A stretch of DNA of 64,000 nucleotides from Pseudonocardia sulfidoxydans NBRC 16205 (GCF_007989085.1 NZ_BJVJ01000001.1:186001-250000); one strand, 5' to 3'. Positions 1 through 8,956 are shown, numbered from the stretch's first letter. Numbers and translations: made by a program. Notes: generated from the sequence alone by a model not told the origin.

Positions 1-205
1 CCCCGCCGTCGCGGCCGCCGTACTCCTGCGGCCAGCTGTAGGTGTGCCAACCGCGTGCGGCGAGCTTCTCCATGACCGCATCGCTGTGCGCCGGCGCATC
101 TGCTCCGTGCCACAGCCCGACCCATCCGTCGGGAAGCTCCTCGTCGAGGAACGCGCGAATCTCCGAACGGAAGGCGTCCTGCTCCGCGCTGAAATCGAGG
201 TCCAT
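1..205 (-). CDS. Acyl-CoA dehydrogenase, N-terminal part (cut by window edge)
   Basis: Only about 68 N-terminal residues are inside the window. They begin MDLDFSAEQDAFRSEIRAFL and continue through a W-P-x-E-Y-G-G segment, which is the standard N-terminal helical domain of acyl-CoA dehydrogenases (FAD-dependent alpha,beta-desaturation of an acyl-CoA). The ATG at 205 is the natural start: the family usually opens with this D-F-(T/S)-x-E-Q motif and the upstream gene stops at 224. The Shine-Dalgarno is weak, so translation is probably coupled to the LLM gene 18 bases upstream. It is the third dehydrogenase of this minus-strand cluster. Substrate unknown; the catalytic domain is not visible. Confidence 0.85.
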   Translation of the reverse strand, partial: MDLDFSAEQDAFRSEIRAFLDEELPDGWVGLWHGADAPAHSDAVMEKLAARGWHTYSWPQEYGGRDGG

Positions 206-223
206 GTCGTCGGTTCCGGGCGC

Positions 224-1300
224 TCAGAGATCGCGGACGTGCGGCATGACGTCCGAGGCGAACAGCTCGATCGAGCTCAGCACGTCCTTCTGGCTCAGGC
301 ATCCGGCACGGTTCATCCACAGGATGTAGTTGCGCATCGGCGGCCCGTACTTGCTCTGCATCTCGCTGATCGCATGCAGACGCTCGACGATCTCCGCGGG
401 AGAACCCACGAGCGTCCACGGGTTGCCGAAGATCTTGTCGTACTCGGCGTGCTGGATCCAGTCGTACCAACCCGCGTAGTGCTTGTAGTCGTCAGGGATG
501 TCGCCGCCGTCCTCGACGACCTTGGCGTACTTCCACAGGAACTCGTTGCCGGTCTCCCACGTCTTGCGGAAGACGTCACGCGCCCTCGACGAGTCCTTGT
601 CCACGAAGACGCTGTTCATCAGCCCCCACGTGTTCGAGGTGTCGGCGGCCGCACCTGCCTGCGCCTGGGCGTCGACGTAGAGCTGCTGGCCGTCGCCGGA
701 ACCCGCGTCGATCGCGTACGGGTTACCCACCATGACGCCGTAGCTCTTCTCCACGGCCCACGCGAAGTTCTCAGGTGTGCGGCTCACCGCGACGTAGATC
801 GGGACGTCGCCCTCGACCTTCGGCGAGAGCGAGACGTCCTTGCAGGACCAGAACCTGCCCTCATAGGTCAGGGTCTCGCCGGCGAGCAGTCGCTCGATGA
901 TCTCGGTCGCCTCGCGGAATCGGGCCGTGCTCTCACTCTGCGGGACTCCGAACCCCTCGAATTCGCGCTGCTGGTAACCGCGGCCGATCCCGAGGATGAA
1001 CCGGCCGCCGGACATCACGTCGAGCATCGCGGCCTGCTCCGCGATGCGCACGGGGTGCTGGAACGCAGGCACGATCACCGCCGTGCCGATCTTGATCCGC
1101 TCGGTGGCCTGGCTCACCGCTCCGGCGAACACCATGGTGTCCGGCAAGGTGCCATAGGGCGCGAAGTGGTGTTCACCGAGAAAGACGACGTCGTAACCGG
1201 TCCGGTCGGCGACCCGCGCCTGCTCGAGCGTGTCCTCCACAACCTGCCGGTACGACATGTCGGGCGACTTCTCGCTGATGGTGAAAAGTCCGAACTCCAT
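224..1300 (-). CDS. LLM-class flavin-dependent oxidoreductase
   Basis: A 358-residue protein of the luciferase-like monooxygenase fold (TIM barrel, F420- or FMNH2-dependent). Family hallmarks are the early W/F-rich strand (MEFGLFTISEK), the GEHHF motif near residue 47, the IKIGTAV strand, and the RFILGIGRGY segment around residue 105. The ATG at 1300 is preceded by a strong GGAGGAGG, so the much longer open frame upstream is not coding. It sits inside a row of CoA-ester enzymes, so an oxygenation (hydroxylation or Baeyer-Villiger type) of the same substrate is a reasonable inference. The cofactor cannot be told from sequence alone. Confidence 0.9.
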   Translation of the reverse strand: MEFGLFTISEKSPDMSYRQVVEDTLEQARVADRTGYDVVFLGEHHFAPYGTLPDTMVFAGAVSQATERIKIGTAVIVPAFQHPVRIAEQAAMLDVMSGGRFILGIGRGYQQREFEGFGVPQSESTARFREATEIIERLLAGETLTYEGRFWSCKDVSLSPKVEGDVPIYVAVSRTPENFAWAVEKSYGVMVGNPYAIDAGSGDGQQLYVDAQAQAGAAADTSNTWGLMNSVFVDKDSSRARDVFRKTWETGNEFLWKYAKVVEDGGDIPDDYKHYAGWYDWIQHAEYDKIFGNPWTLVGSPAEIVERLHAISEMQSKYGPPMRNYILWMNRAGCLSQKDVLSSIELFASDVMPHVRDL

Positions 1301-1320
1301 CGTTCCTCCTCCTTGAGGAT

Positions 1321-2583
1321 CTACTGTTGTGACGACGTGCCGGCGGGACGCCCGCCCGTGCGAGCCGCGCTGAGCCAGCGCGCCGCCACCTGCGCGGTGT
1401 GCTCCCCCGGCCGCGGAAGGACGAACGTCTCGCCCGCCTCCGCGGACGACGGGCCCGACCGCAGCCACGGCAGGGCCTGGGTCGAGAAGGCCGGGCCGTC
1501 GCTGCTCAGCGCAGTGGGCTGCCACAGGTCCCGGACCCGGAACTGCTCCTCGTCGAGGACCTCCTCTGGTCGGAACACCTTGGCCCACGGCACCCCCGCC
1601 GCCTGCCCCTCGCGGTAGGCACGGTCCGCCGGGACGGCCCCCAGGAATCGGGTGATCACCTCTCCGGCGTGCCTGCCGGCGTCCGAGACGTCGTACGGGT
1701 TCGCACCACGCAGAGCGGAGAGGGCGGCGAACCTCGGCTCGTCGAGGTCCTCGATCGCACCTTCGCGCCGAATCCAGTCGCGAAGGGCGTCCCAGCTGCG
1801 CTGCGTGCGCGGCAGCAGCCCGAAGGCGTAGGTGTGCATGCCGTCCGAGGCGCTGATCTGCCACCGTCCCGACGGCCTGCTGGTGGCGTATCCACCCGTT
1901 CGCGGATACAGCTCCTCCTTGCGGTAGACCCAGTGTGCGAAGAGCTGCTCGGTCGACTGGAACGCTGCGGCCTGCGCAGAGACGTCGAAAAGGGAACCCC
2001 CGTCCGAACGAGGTGTGCGCAGCGCCAGCATGACCGCGATGGCGCCGTAGATGCCGGCGGCGTGCATGCTCTGCTCGACGGGCGGGATGACCGGCATCGG
2101 GTCGGGGTCGGTCTCACCCGAGCTGTAGGCGGAGAGGCCCGCCACCCCGGACTGCGCCGAGACATGCAGGTCGTCCTCTCCCGGACGCTCGTCCGCGTCC
2201 AGACCGAACGGACTGAGTGCAACGACCCGGGCCGCGGACACCGCATCGGGCATGCGCTCGCGAAGTGCGCGGTGGGACCCGCGACCGACCAGGACCACGT
2301 CTGCGGCCCGGAGCAACGCTTCCGCTTCTGCAGGCCGCCGGTCGAGTTCCCACGTCGTCGAGCTCTTACCCATGGCGAAGTGCCAGAAGTACAGGCTCAC
2401 CGGGGTGTCGTCCGGGCCCACGACCATCGGCCACGCCGTCCGCAGCTCGTGACCGCCGGGCGGCTCGGCGACGACGACGTCGGCACCGAGCTGGGTCAGG
2501 AGCCGGCCGGCGAACTGACCCCAGCGGTCGGTCAGGTCCAGGACGCGGACGTCGGTCAGCGACTCGAAGGGTGCTCTGTGCAT
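1321..2583 (-). CDS. Family III CoA-transferase homologue lacking the catalytic Asp
   Basis: A 420-residue CaiB/BaiF-type protein: the VRVLDLTDRW...LLTQLGADVV N-terminal fold and the GGSLFDVSAQAAAF segment are typical. Aligned by eye to the adjacent paralogue, the catalytic aspartate (D-H-x-A-G-x-x-G-A) is replaced by Met173 (M-H-A-A-G-I-Y-G-A). Family III enzymes form the acyl-enzyme anhydride on that aspartate, so this chain is probably not catalytic by itself. Tandem placement with an intact paralogue suggests a heterodimer, as in two-subunit benzylsuccinate CoA-transferase. The ATG at 2583 is chosen because AGGAG lies 5 bases upstream; a GTG at 2589 overlaps that site. Confidence 0.85.
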   Translation of the reverse strand: MHRAPFESLTDVRVLDLTDRWGQFAGRLLTQLGADVVVAEPPGGHELRTAWPMVVGPDDTPVSLYFWHFAMGKSSTTWELDRRPAEAEALLRAADVVLVGRGSHRALRERMPDAVSAARVVALSPFGLDADERPGEDDLHVSAQSGVAGLSAYSSGETDPDPMPVIPPVEQSMHAAGIYGAIAVMLALRTPRSDGGSLFDVSAQAAAFQSTEQLFAHWVYRKEELYPRTGGYATSRPSGRWQISASDGMHTYAFGLLPRTQRSWDALRDWIRREGAIEDLDEPRFAALSALRGANPYDVSDAGRHAGEVITRFLGAVPADRAYREGQAAGVPWAKVFRPEEVLDEEQFRVRDLWQPTALSSDGPAFSTQALPWLRSGPSSAEAGETFVLPRPGEHTAQVAARWLSAARTGGRPAGTSSQQ

Positions 2584-2591
2584 GGGCACTC

Positions 2592-3842
2592 CTAGATCAC
2601 CTGATCGTCGCGGTACGCGCGGACGGCGTCGCCGGAAAGCCCGAGAATTCCTGCGAACACGTCATGGTTCGCCTCGCCCATCACCGGCGCCGCCGTCCGC
2701 AGCCGCGGCCCGTGCTCGGAGCTGATCGCCCCCATCTGGAACTCCCGCGTGCCGAGCGCCTCATGGGTCGCCGACTCGAAGTAGCCGCGTTTGCGAAGCG
2801 GACCGCTGTTCATGACCTCGTCGACCGATGCCAGGGGAGACACCGGGATGCCCCATCCGTCGAGCAGACCGATCACGTCGTCGCGTTCCCGGGCACGGGT
2901 CCATTCCGTGAGCCGGCTGTCGAGCAGACCGCGATGCGCGGCTCGGCCGGTCGGCGACGCGAGCCGCGGGTCGGCAGCGAGGTCGGAGAAGCCGCAGCCC
3001 TGGGCGAGGCGGGCCCACTGCGCGTCGTCCTGGACGGAGATCGCGCACCACGATCGGGTTCCCGCACACCGGTAGAGCCCGGCCGGGGCGTCGTGCGAGC
3101 CGTAGGACACGTTGCCCCAGGGGACGAAGGACCGATCGCCGACCTGATGGTCGAGCAGGGCTGTCGAGGTCAGTGCGATGGACGCTTCCACCTGGCTGAG
3201 GTCGATCGAGGTGCCGGAGCCCGTGACGTCGCGCTCCCGGAGCGCCGCGAGGACGGCGAGCGCACCGAAGTAGCCCGCGACGTGGTCGCCGTAGGAGTAG
3301 CCGAGCCCGGCAGGTTCGGCACCGGGCCGCCCCGTCATCGCGTGCAGGCCGCTGACAGCCTGCATGATCGGGGCGAAGACGACGTGTCCTGCGTCCGGGC
3401 CGCTCGAGCCGAACCCGGTCATGCTCAGGTACACCAGCCGGGGGTTGACCGATCGCATGACGTCCCAGGACAGCCCCCAGGACGCCAGGACTCCGGGAGA
3501 GAAGTTCTCGACGACGACGTCGCTCTTCTCGATCAGGGACAGTGCCAGCGGCATCGCGTCGGGGTGACGCATGTTGAGGGTGATGGAGCGCTTGTTCCGG
3601 TTCAGGTTGTTCCACAGCCCGCTCTGCTCGGGCGACGTGGGGTCCGCGCCGGGTGGCTGGACGCGGTACCGGAGCCCGTCCGGATGGTGCGGCCACTCGA
3701 CGCGGATCACCTCCGCGCCGAAGTCGGCGAGCACCTGGGTGCACTGTGGACCCGAGATCACCCACGTGAAGTCGAGGACCCTCACGCCCGACAGCGGCAG
3801 CGTCGGGCCTGCCGGTCGGGTTCGCCCGGTCGACACGGTCAC
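2592..3842 (-). CDS. Family III (CaiB/BaiF) CoA-transferase, catalytic subunit
   Basis: A 416-residue protein that moves CoA between carboxylic acids. It opens with LSGVRVLDFTWVISGP, has a VEWPHHPDG segment, and keeps the catalytic aspartate as Asp186 in YGDHVAGYFGAL, followed by SGTSIDLSQVEA. The GTG start at 3842 overlaps the TGA of the upstream crotonase gene (GTGA), implying translational coupling. It probably activates the cluster's acid substrate using a thioester product as CoA donor, alone or as a heterodimer with the Asp-less paralogue 8 bases downstream. The donor and acceptor are not known. Confidence 0.9.
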   Translation of the reverse strand: MTVSTGRTRPAGPTLPLSGVRVLDFTWVISGPQCTQVLADFGAEVIRVEWPHHPDGLRYRVQPPGADPTSPEQSGLWNNLNRNKRSITLNMRHPDAMPLALSLIEKSDVVVENFSPGVLASWGLSWDVMRSVNPRLVYLSMTGFGSSGPDAGHVVFAPIMQAVSGLHAMTGRPGAEPAGLGYSYGDHVAGYFGALAVLAALRERDVTGSGTSIDLSQVEASIALTSTALLDHQVGDRSFVPWGNVSYGSHDAPAGLYRCAGTRSWCAISVQDDAQWARLAQGCGFSDLAADPRLASPTGRAAHRGLLDSRLTEWTRARERDDVIGLLDGWGIPVSPLASVDEVMNSGPLRKRGYFESATHEALGTREFQMGAISSEHGPRLRTAAPVMGEANHDVFAGILGLSGDAVRAYRDDQVI

Positions 3843-4615
3843 CGCCCCTGGTAGCGGCCGGGCCGGCGGTCACGCCAGGCGAGGACGGCTTCGCTGCTGT
3901 CCGCCAGCTGTGACAGCTCGGTGCGGACGGCCTTCTCGAGATCCAGGAGCCCACGGTCGGGGCCCTGCCGGACGAGTCTCATGAGCCGCTTCGTGGTCTG
4001 CACGTGGCGGGGTGGGAGCGCGGCCAGCTTCGCGGCCCACCTGCGCGCCTCTCCCATGAGGTCGTCGGGTGCCACGACGGCGTTCAGCATTCCCACCGAG
4101 AGGAGGCGGTCGGCGGTGATCCGCTCGCCGAGCAGGCAGAACTCGGTCGCGACCGCCCAGGGCAGACCCTCGACCCCGGCGAGCCAGTAGGGACCCAGCG
4201 TGCCGGTCGGCACCTCGGCCATCGCGAACTCGGCATCCGACGAGGCCACCCGCACGTCGCAGTCGAGCACCATGTACCAGCCCTGGCCGATGGCGAATCC
4301 GTTGACCGCAGCCACCAGGGGCTTGTGGGTGTCGGGCAGGCCGAACATGTTCGCTGAGCTCGAGTACGTCCTCGGGCGGAGCCTCCCGTCGCCCGCGGAG
4401 ATCCCCTCGGCCTGGGCCTTGAGGTCACGCCCGGCGCAGAACGCCCGGCCGGTGCCGGTCAGGATCGCGGCCCGGACCGCATCGTCCTCCTCGAGTCGCC
4501 GGAACGCCTCGACGAGGTCGGACCGCATCTGCTCCGACATGGCGTTGAGCCGGTCGGGCCGATCGAGGCGAATGAGCGCGACATCGTCGTCGACGTCGTA
4601 GGCGACGAGGCTCAT
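3839..4615 (-). CDS. Enoyl-CoA hydratase/isomerase family protein (crotonase fold)
   Basis: A 258-residue crotonase. The two oxyanion-hole segments are visible: GRAFCAGRDL (56-65) and NGFAIGQGW (105-113). The second catalytic glutamate site is present (E134 in MAEV), but the position of the first (crotonase Glu144) is Tyr114 (GQGWYMVLDCD). Simple syn-hydration normally needs both acids, so this may be an isomerase, a hydrolase or a ring-opening member of the superfamily. The ATG at 4615 overlaps the stop of the upstream dehydrogenase (ATGA), and its own stop overlaps the next start. It is part of the long minus-strand catabolic operon. Confidence 0.9.
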   Translation of the reverse strand: MSLVAYDVDDDVALIRLDRPDRLNAMSEQMRSDLVEAFRRLEEDDAVRAAILTGTGRAFCAGRDLKAQAEGISAGDGRLRPRTYSSSANMFGLPDTHKPLVAAVNGFAIGQGWYMVLDCDVRVASSDAEFAMAEVPTGTLGPYWLAGVEGLPWAVATEFCLLGERITADRLLSVGMLNAVVAPDDLMGEARRWAAKLAALPPRHVQTTKRLMRLVRQGPDRGLLDLEKAVRTELSQLADSSEAVLAWRDRRPGRYQGR

Positions 4616-5886
4616 CGTGCGCACTCCCCGCTCGGCCCCTGTCCGGGGGCCGGGGTCGCTCCAGTACGGCGGATCACCTCTGCGAAGGGGACGTCGGTGT
4701 CGACGCTGTGCTCGCGCGGCAGGCCCAGCAACCGTTCGCCGATGACGTTGCGCATCATCTCGTTCGTTCCTCCGGCGATGCTCTGCGATCGGCCGGCAAG
4801 GAACGCGTGTGCCGTCGCGGCCTCCGCTGCCGAGCCCTCCGGCCAGGACAAGGCCGCCGCGCCTGCGATCTGCAACCCGATCCGGGCACGCTCCGGCGTC
4901 ACGGTGCCGTGCGCGAGCTTCACGTAGGCCGCGAGACTCCCCGGATCGGCGACGCCCGCCCTGCTCAACGCGATGACGCGGGATCGCAGCTCGGCCATCA
5001 CGACGTCCGCGACGTGGGCACGCGCCACGAGATCGCGCACCTGCGGGTCGTCGCGTCGGCCCACGCCATCCGCCAACGCGACCAGGTCCGGGGCGAGCGC
5101 GTCGGCGGGGTGCGCGGCGTCGGCGGCACCACGGCTGCCGCCACCGCGTTCTGTGGCGAGCATCGTGCGCGCGACCGACCAGCCGGCGTCGACCTCTCCG
5201 ACGACGTCGGCGTCCGTGAGCTCGACCCCGTCGAGGAAGACCTGGCAGAACTCGGACGCCCCGGTGATCTGGCGCAACCGGCGGATGGTCACACCCGGGG
5301 CGTCCATCGGAACGGCGAACCACGTCAGGCCCCGGTGCTTCGGCACGTCCCACGACGTGCGTGCCAGGCACAGGCCGTGGTCGGCGAAGTAGGCACCGCT
5401 CGACCAGATCTTCGATCCGGACACGGTCCACCGGTCACCGCTGCGGGTGGCGCGCGTGCGCACACCGGCGAGATCGGACCCGGCGTCGGGCTCTGAGAAC
5501 AACTGCACCCAGAGGCTGTTCCCGGCGACGACGTGTGGCACGTGGCGGGCCAACAGCTCCGGCGATCCGTGGGCAAGCATCGTCGGGACGCAGATTCCGA
5601 ACGTGGTCTGTCCCAGCACGCCGAAGTCGGGGGTCCGGAAACCCTCGGCCTCCTCGTTGAACACCCTCTCGTGCCTGCTGGACAGTCCCTGCCCTCCATA
5701 GGTCGACGGCCACGCGATGCCGGCGTACCCGGCACTGCACAGCTCCCGTTGCCGACGCCGCTCCTCGGCGAGGAAGCCCGGGTCTACATCGGTGGCTCTC
5801 GGCCTTGGCGAGCCCACGGGTTCCAGGTTGGCCTCGAGCCAGCTACGTGCCCGCGCGCGGTAGGCGTCGAGATCGGCGTCCGACAT
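4612..5886 (-). CDS. Acyl-CoA dehydrogenase (FadE-like, larger partner of a tandem pair)
   Basis: A 424-residue flavoprotein with the N-terminal helical domain (AGIAWPSTYGGQG), FAD/substrate loops (QLFSEPDAGSDLAG, WTVSGSKIWSSGA) and the C-terminal SIAGGTNEMMRNVIGERLLGLPRE signature. The usual E-G-T catalytic glutamate reads G-G-T here, as in many actinobacterial FadE proteins of steroid catabolism, where the base lies elsewhere or subunits pair up. The ATG at 5886 is preceded by GGAGG, and the upstream dehydrogenase stops one base before it. Tandem dehydrogenases in actinobacteria often form alpha2beta2 enzymes acting on bulky or ring-bearing thioesters; that is inferred here. Confidence 0.9.
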   Translation of the reverse strand: MSDADLDAYRARARSWLEANLEPVGSPRPRATDVDPGFLAEERRRQRELCSAGYAGIAWPSTYGGQGLSSRHERVFNEEAEGFRTPDFGVLGQTTFGICVPTMLAHGSPELLARHVPHVVAGNSLWVQLFSEPDAGSDLAGVRTRATRSGDRWTVSGSKIWSSGAYFADHGLCLARTSWDVPKHRGLTWFAVPMDAPGVTIRRLRQITGASEFCQVFLDGVELTDADVVGEVDAGWSVARTMLATERGGGSRGAADAAHPADALAPDLVALADGVGRRDDPQVRDLVARAHVADVVMAELRSRVIALSRAGVADPGSLAAYVKLAHGTVTPERARIGLQIAGAAALSWPEGSAAEAATAHAFLAGRSQSIAGGTNEMMRNVIGERLLGLPREHSVDTDVPFAEVIRRTGATPAPGQGPSGECAR

Positions 5887-5887
5887 C

Positions 5888-7021
5888 TCAGGCCACCTCC
5901 CCCAGGCCGTACGCCGGCCACAGCGACGCCCGCTGGGCCCCGGGATCACCGAACAGGAAGGCGTCGGCGGTCATCCGGCGCATGTAGAGGTGGTGCTCGT
6001 GCTCCCAGGTGTATCCGATGCCGCCGAGCACCTGCAGACAGTTCTGGCCGAGTGTGATCGCGGCGTCTCCGATGTATGCCTTCGCCACGGCGACGTACCG
6101 CGTGAAGCCCGGCGTCCCGTACGCGTCGGCGGCTGCAGCCAGGATCGCCTGGCACGCCTCGAGGGCCAGGCTGGTGTCGGCGAGCAGATGCTTGACCGCC
6201 TGGAAGGAGCCGATCGGCCGGCCGAACGCGACGCGGGTACGTGCGTACTCGAGGGTCGTCCCGAAGTCGCGAGTCATGGCACCGACGGCGTCCGCCGCGG
6301 TCAGGACCGCCGCGACGCACAGTTGGTGGACGGCGAGCTCCCCGCCTCGGCCGGGCTCCCCCACCACCGCGGACCGCCCCACCCGCACGCCGGTGAAGCG
6401 GACGGCGCCGAACCGGCGCGTGACGTCGAGACCCTCACGGGGCGCGACCTCCAAGCCGGGCGTCGCGGTCGGGACGACGAAGATCGTCACACCCGACGGG
6501 GACCCGGCCTGGACCAGGACCCAGTCGGCCGTGGCAGCCTCCTCCACCAGGACGGCGAAACCGTCGAGAACGAATGCGTCCCCATCGACGGCGTAGCTCA
6601 CGGCCGCACCCGGAGCCCATCGGCCGCACCCATCGGTCACCGCCCACGTCGCCGTTCGCCGACCTTCGACCAGGGCGGGCAGGACCTCCTCCCGCTGCAG
6701 CGCCGAACCGGCGAGACCCAGGCTTTCGGCGACGACGTTCATCGCGGTGAACGGGCCCGGCTGCAGGTTGGCGCCTCGCTCCACCGCGATCGCGACGACG
6801 TCCGCCAGCGGGGACTCCGAGACGCTGCCGCCGCCGAGCTCCGCAGGTACCAGCATCGCGAACCAACCGAGCTCGCCCGCTGCCCGGTGGTAGCCCCCCG
6901 GGGCCGGCGCGCCGACGTCGGACGTCCGCAGCGCCTCGACGGGCGAGTGGTCACGCGCGAAGCGAGACGCGGCCTCCGCCAGCAGCGCTCGCTCCGGTGG
7001 GCACGGAAGTGCATATGTCAT
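5888..7021 (-). CDS. Acyl-CoA dehydrogenase (smaller partner)
   Basis: A 377-residue acyl-CoA dehydrogenase-fold protein. The C-terminal domain is clear: ARTRVAFGRPIGSFQAVKH, then QVLGGIGYTWEHEHHLYMRR near residue 335. The middle beta-domain is divergent and short, as in the smaller chain of heteromeric FadE pairs. The ATG at 7021 follows AGGACGAC. Its stop is one base from the next dehydrogenase start, so the two are surely co-translated. It probably forms a heterotetramer with that protein and desaturates a CoA thioester in the same pathway. Confidence 0.9.
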   Translation of the reverse strand: MTYALPCPPERALLAEAASRFARDHSPVEALRTSDVGAPAPGGYHRAAGELGWFAMLVPAELGGGSVSESPLADVVAIAVERGANLQPGPFTAMNVVAESLGLAGSALQREEVLPALVEGRRTATWAVTDGCGRWAPGAAVSYAVDGDAFVLDGFAVLVEEAATADWVLVQAGSPSGVTIFVVPTATPGLEVAPREGLDVTRRFGAVRFTGVRVGRSAVVGEPGRGGELAVHQLCVAAVLTAADAVGAMTRDFGTTLEYARTRVAFGRPIGSFQAVKHLLADTSLALEACQAILAAAADAYGTPGFTRYVAVAKAYIGDAAITLGQNCLQVLGGIGYTWEHEHHLYMRRMTADAFLFGDPGAQRASLWPAYGLGEVA

Positions 7022-7085
7022 GTCGTCCTACTCAGGGCGGTCGGGAGAGCGGTCGGATGTCGCAGCCGACGGGGTCGGGAGCACG

Positions 7086-7397
7086 TCAGTCGGTGGCAGG
7101 AAGTGGCTTCGCTTCCTTGCGGACGAGTTCGACCCCGTCGGCGGCCATCACTCCGCTTCCGGCCTTGGTCACGAGGAGTTCGATCGCACCCGACGGGTCC
7201 GCGTACCGCTTGCCGAGCTCGTTGGCCGTTGCCGCCTCTGTGTCCCCCGGCTTCGCCGGCGACGTGTCCGAGGGTCCGAACGCGAGGAACGGCTCCCCGC
7301 CACACGTGAGGTCGAGGTCGACCGCAGGAGCGCGGACGACGACCACCTCCGTCGAGGACACCGTGCTGCGCAACCTGCTCCCTGGCGTGATCTTCAC
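7086..7397 (-). CDS. Small conserved-looking protein of unknown function
   Basis: A 103-residue soluble protein beginning with GTG at 7397, which overlaps the TGA of the acyl-CoA ligase gene; GGAGG lies about 9 bases upstream. Visible segments are SSTEVVVVRAP, LDLTCGGEPF, ELGKRYADPSGAIELLVTKAGSG and the tail KEAKPLPATD. There is a single cysteine, so it is not a zinc ribbon. Codon use matches its neighbours and it is translationally coupled to the ligase, which argues for a real gene with an accessory role beside it. No function is assigned. Confidence 0.75.
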   Translation of the reverse strand: MKITPGSRLRSTVSSTEVVVVRAPAVDLDLTCGGEPFLAFGPSDTSPAKPGDTEAATANELGKRYADPSGAIELLVTKAGSGVMAADGVELVRKEAKPLPATD

Positions 7398-8956
7398 CGG
7401 GCCACCTCCGTGACGGTTCCTGATTGTTTCTGCGCCGAGCCCCGCGGAGTCGGCGGGTCCGGCTCGGTCACCAGTGCGGCGACATCGCGGCGGGCGAGCT
7501 TGCCGGTCGGCCCGTACGGCAGGTCGGCTCGGAACACGACGAGGTCGGGTGTCCGGGAGCCTCGGAGCCGATCGCGTACGAAGGCCCGGACCGCATCGGC
7601 GTCGAGTTCGGATTGCTCGGCCGAGGCGCCGGCATCAGCTCGAACCACAACGGCAGCGATCCGTTGCCCCCACTCCTCGTCGGGGATACCGACGACGCTG
7701 ACGTCACGTACGAGGGGGTGGCGAACCAGGACCTCCTCGATCTCCGACGGGTGGATGTTCTCGCCACCCCGGATGATGACGTCGTCGACCCGGCCGCCGA
7801 GGAACAGGTAGCCGTCGTCGTCGACGAATGCCCGGTCACGGGTCGCGAACCATCCGTCCGCATCGAGCGCGGACCCGCCGTCGGTGTACCGGGCCGAGAC
7901 CTGTGCCCCCCGGACCCAGAGCTGGCCGATTTCTCCGGCAGGAGTCTCGGCGCCGTCGTCGTCTCGGATCTGCACGTCGACGCCCGGGACCGGGCGCCCG
8001 ACGGACCCGAGCTTGTCCGGCCGACCGCCGGCCCTCGATGCGCGATGGTCGTCGGGGCCGAGGACGGCGATGGTCGCGCTGGTCTCGGTGAGGCCGTACG
8101 CATTCGTGAAACCGACGTCCGGGAACAGGGCGAGGGCCTGGTCGAGCACCGGCATGGCCGTCGGCGCCCCGCCGTAGGCGAGCGTCCGAAGGGTGGGCAC
8201 CCGGGGTGGGACCCCACCGGTCGCCTCGACGATCCGCGCCAGCATCGTCGGGACCACCATGGCGTGGGAGACCCGTTCCCGCTGCACCGCGTCGATCCAT
8301 GCCTGCGGGTCGAAATCAGGCAGGTACACCAGCCTGCGACCCGAGTAGACGTTCGACAGCGTCGCGCCGACACCGGCGACGTGGTACGGCGGTACGGCCA
8401 CGAGTGTCGCGTCGTCGGGCGACGCCGACGCGAGGTCGACCGTGCCGAGCACGTAGCTGGTGAGGTTGTCGTGCCCGAGCTCGACGGCCTTGGGCCTCGC
8501 CGTCGTCCCGCTCGTGAACAGCACGACTGCAGGCCCGTCGGGGGCGGCGGCGACCTCCGTCGGCTCGTTGTCGCCGATCGCCCCGGCGATCCAGACCGCT
8601 TCCCTGTGGACGACGTCGACGTGGGGGGCGAGGGCCGGCGCGCACCCTTCGTCTGCGATGACCAACGGTCGGTCGAGCCGACCGAGGAGCCCGGCGAGGA
8701 CCTCGCCGGGCAGGCGGTAGTTCAAGGGCACGAAGGGCACACCGGCTGCGGCGGATCCGAACAGCAACTGAGGTACCGGTGGCCCGTTGAGCCCGACGAA
8801 CGCGACGGATCGGGCGCCACTCCGGCGAATGGCGGTCGCGATGCGGAGCGAACCCGCAACGAGCACGTCGTAAGTCGCGTCACCGTCGCGGGGGCCGAGC
8901 GCAGCACGTGTGCCGTCACGTTCGGCCATCAGCTCGAGCAGCAGGTGAATGTTCAT
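7394..8956 (-). CDS. Acyl-CoA synthetase (AMP-forming ligase)
   Basis: A 520-residue ANL-superfamily adenylating enzyme that would activate a carboxylic acid to its CoA thioester via an acyl-AMP. All core motifs are seen: the P-loop VVLFTSGTTARPKAVELGH, A5 AYGLTETSA, A7/A8 GWFATRDRAFVDDDGYLFLGGRVDD followed by IIRGGENIHPSEIE, and A10 GPTGKLARRDV with the catalytic lysine. The ATG at 8956 follows a 150-base non-coding gap. It probably performs the entry step of the catabolic pathway encoded downstream. The substrate cannot be read from sequence. Confidence 0.92.
   Translation of the reverse strand: MNIHLLLELMAERDGTRAALGPRDGDATYDVLVAGSLRIATAIRRSGARSVAFVGLNGPPVPQLLFGSAAAGVPFVPLNYRLPGEVLAGLLGRLDRPLVIADEGCAPALAPHVDVVHREAVWIAGAIGDNEPTEVAAAPDGPAVVLFTSGTTARPKAVELGHDNLTSYVLGTVDLASASPDDATLVAVPPYHVAGVGATLSNVYSGRRLVYLPDFDPQAWIDAVQRERVSHAMVVPTMLARIVEATGGVPPRVPTLRTLAYGGAPTAMPVLDQALALFPDVGFTNAYGLTETSATIAVLGPDDHRASRAGGRPDKLGSVGRPVPGVDVQIRDDDGAETPAGEIGQLWVRGAQVSARYTDGGSALDADGWFATRDRAFVDDDGYLFLGGRVDDVIIRGGENIHPSEIEEVLVRHPLVRDVSVVGIPDEEWGQRIAAVVVRADAGASAEQSELDADAVRAFVRDRLRGSRTPDLVVFRADLPYGPTGKLARRDVAALVTEPDPPTPRGSAQKQSGTVTEVAR

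Noticed and set aside
44..1618. 524-residue plus-strand frame
   Set aside because: Antisense to the LLM and acyl-CoA dehydrogenase genes, which have ribosome-binding sites and conserved motifs.
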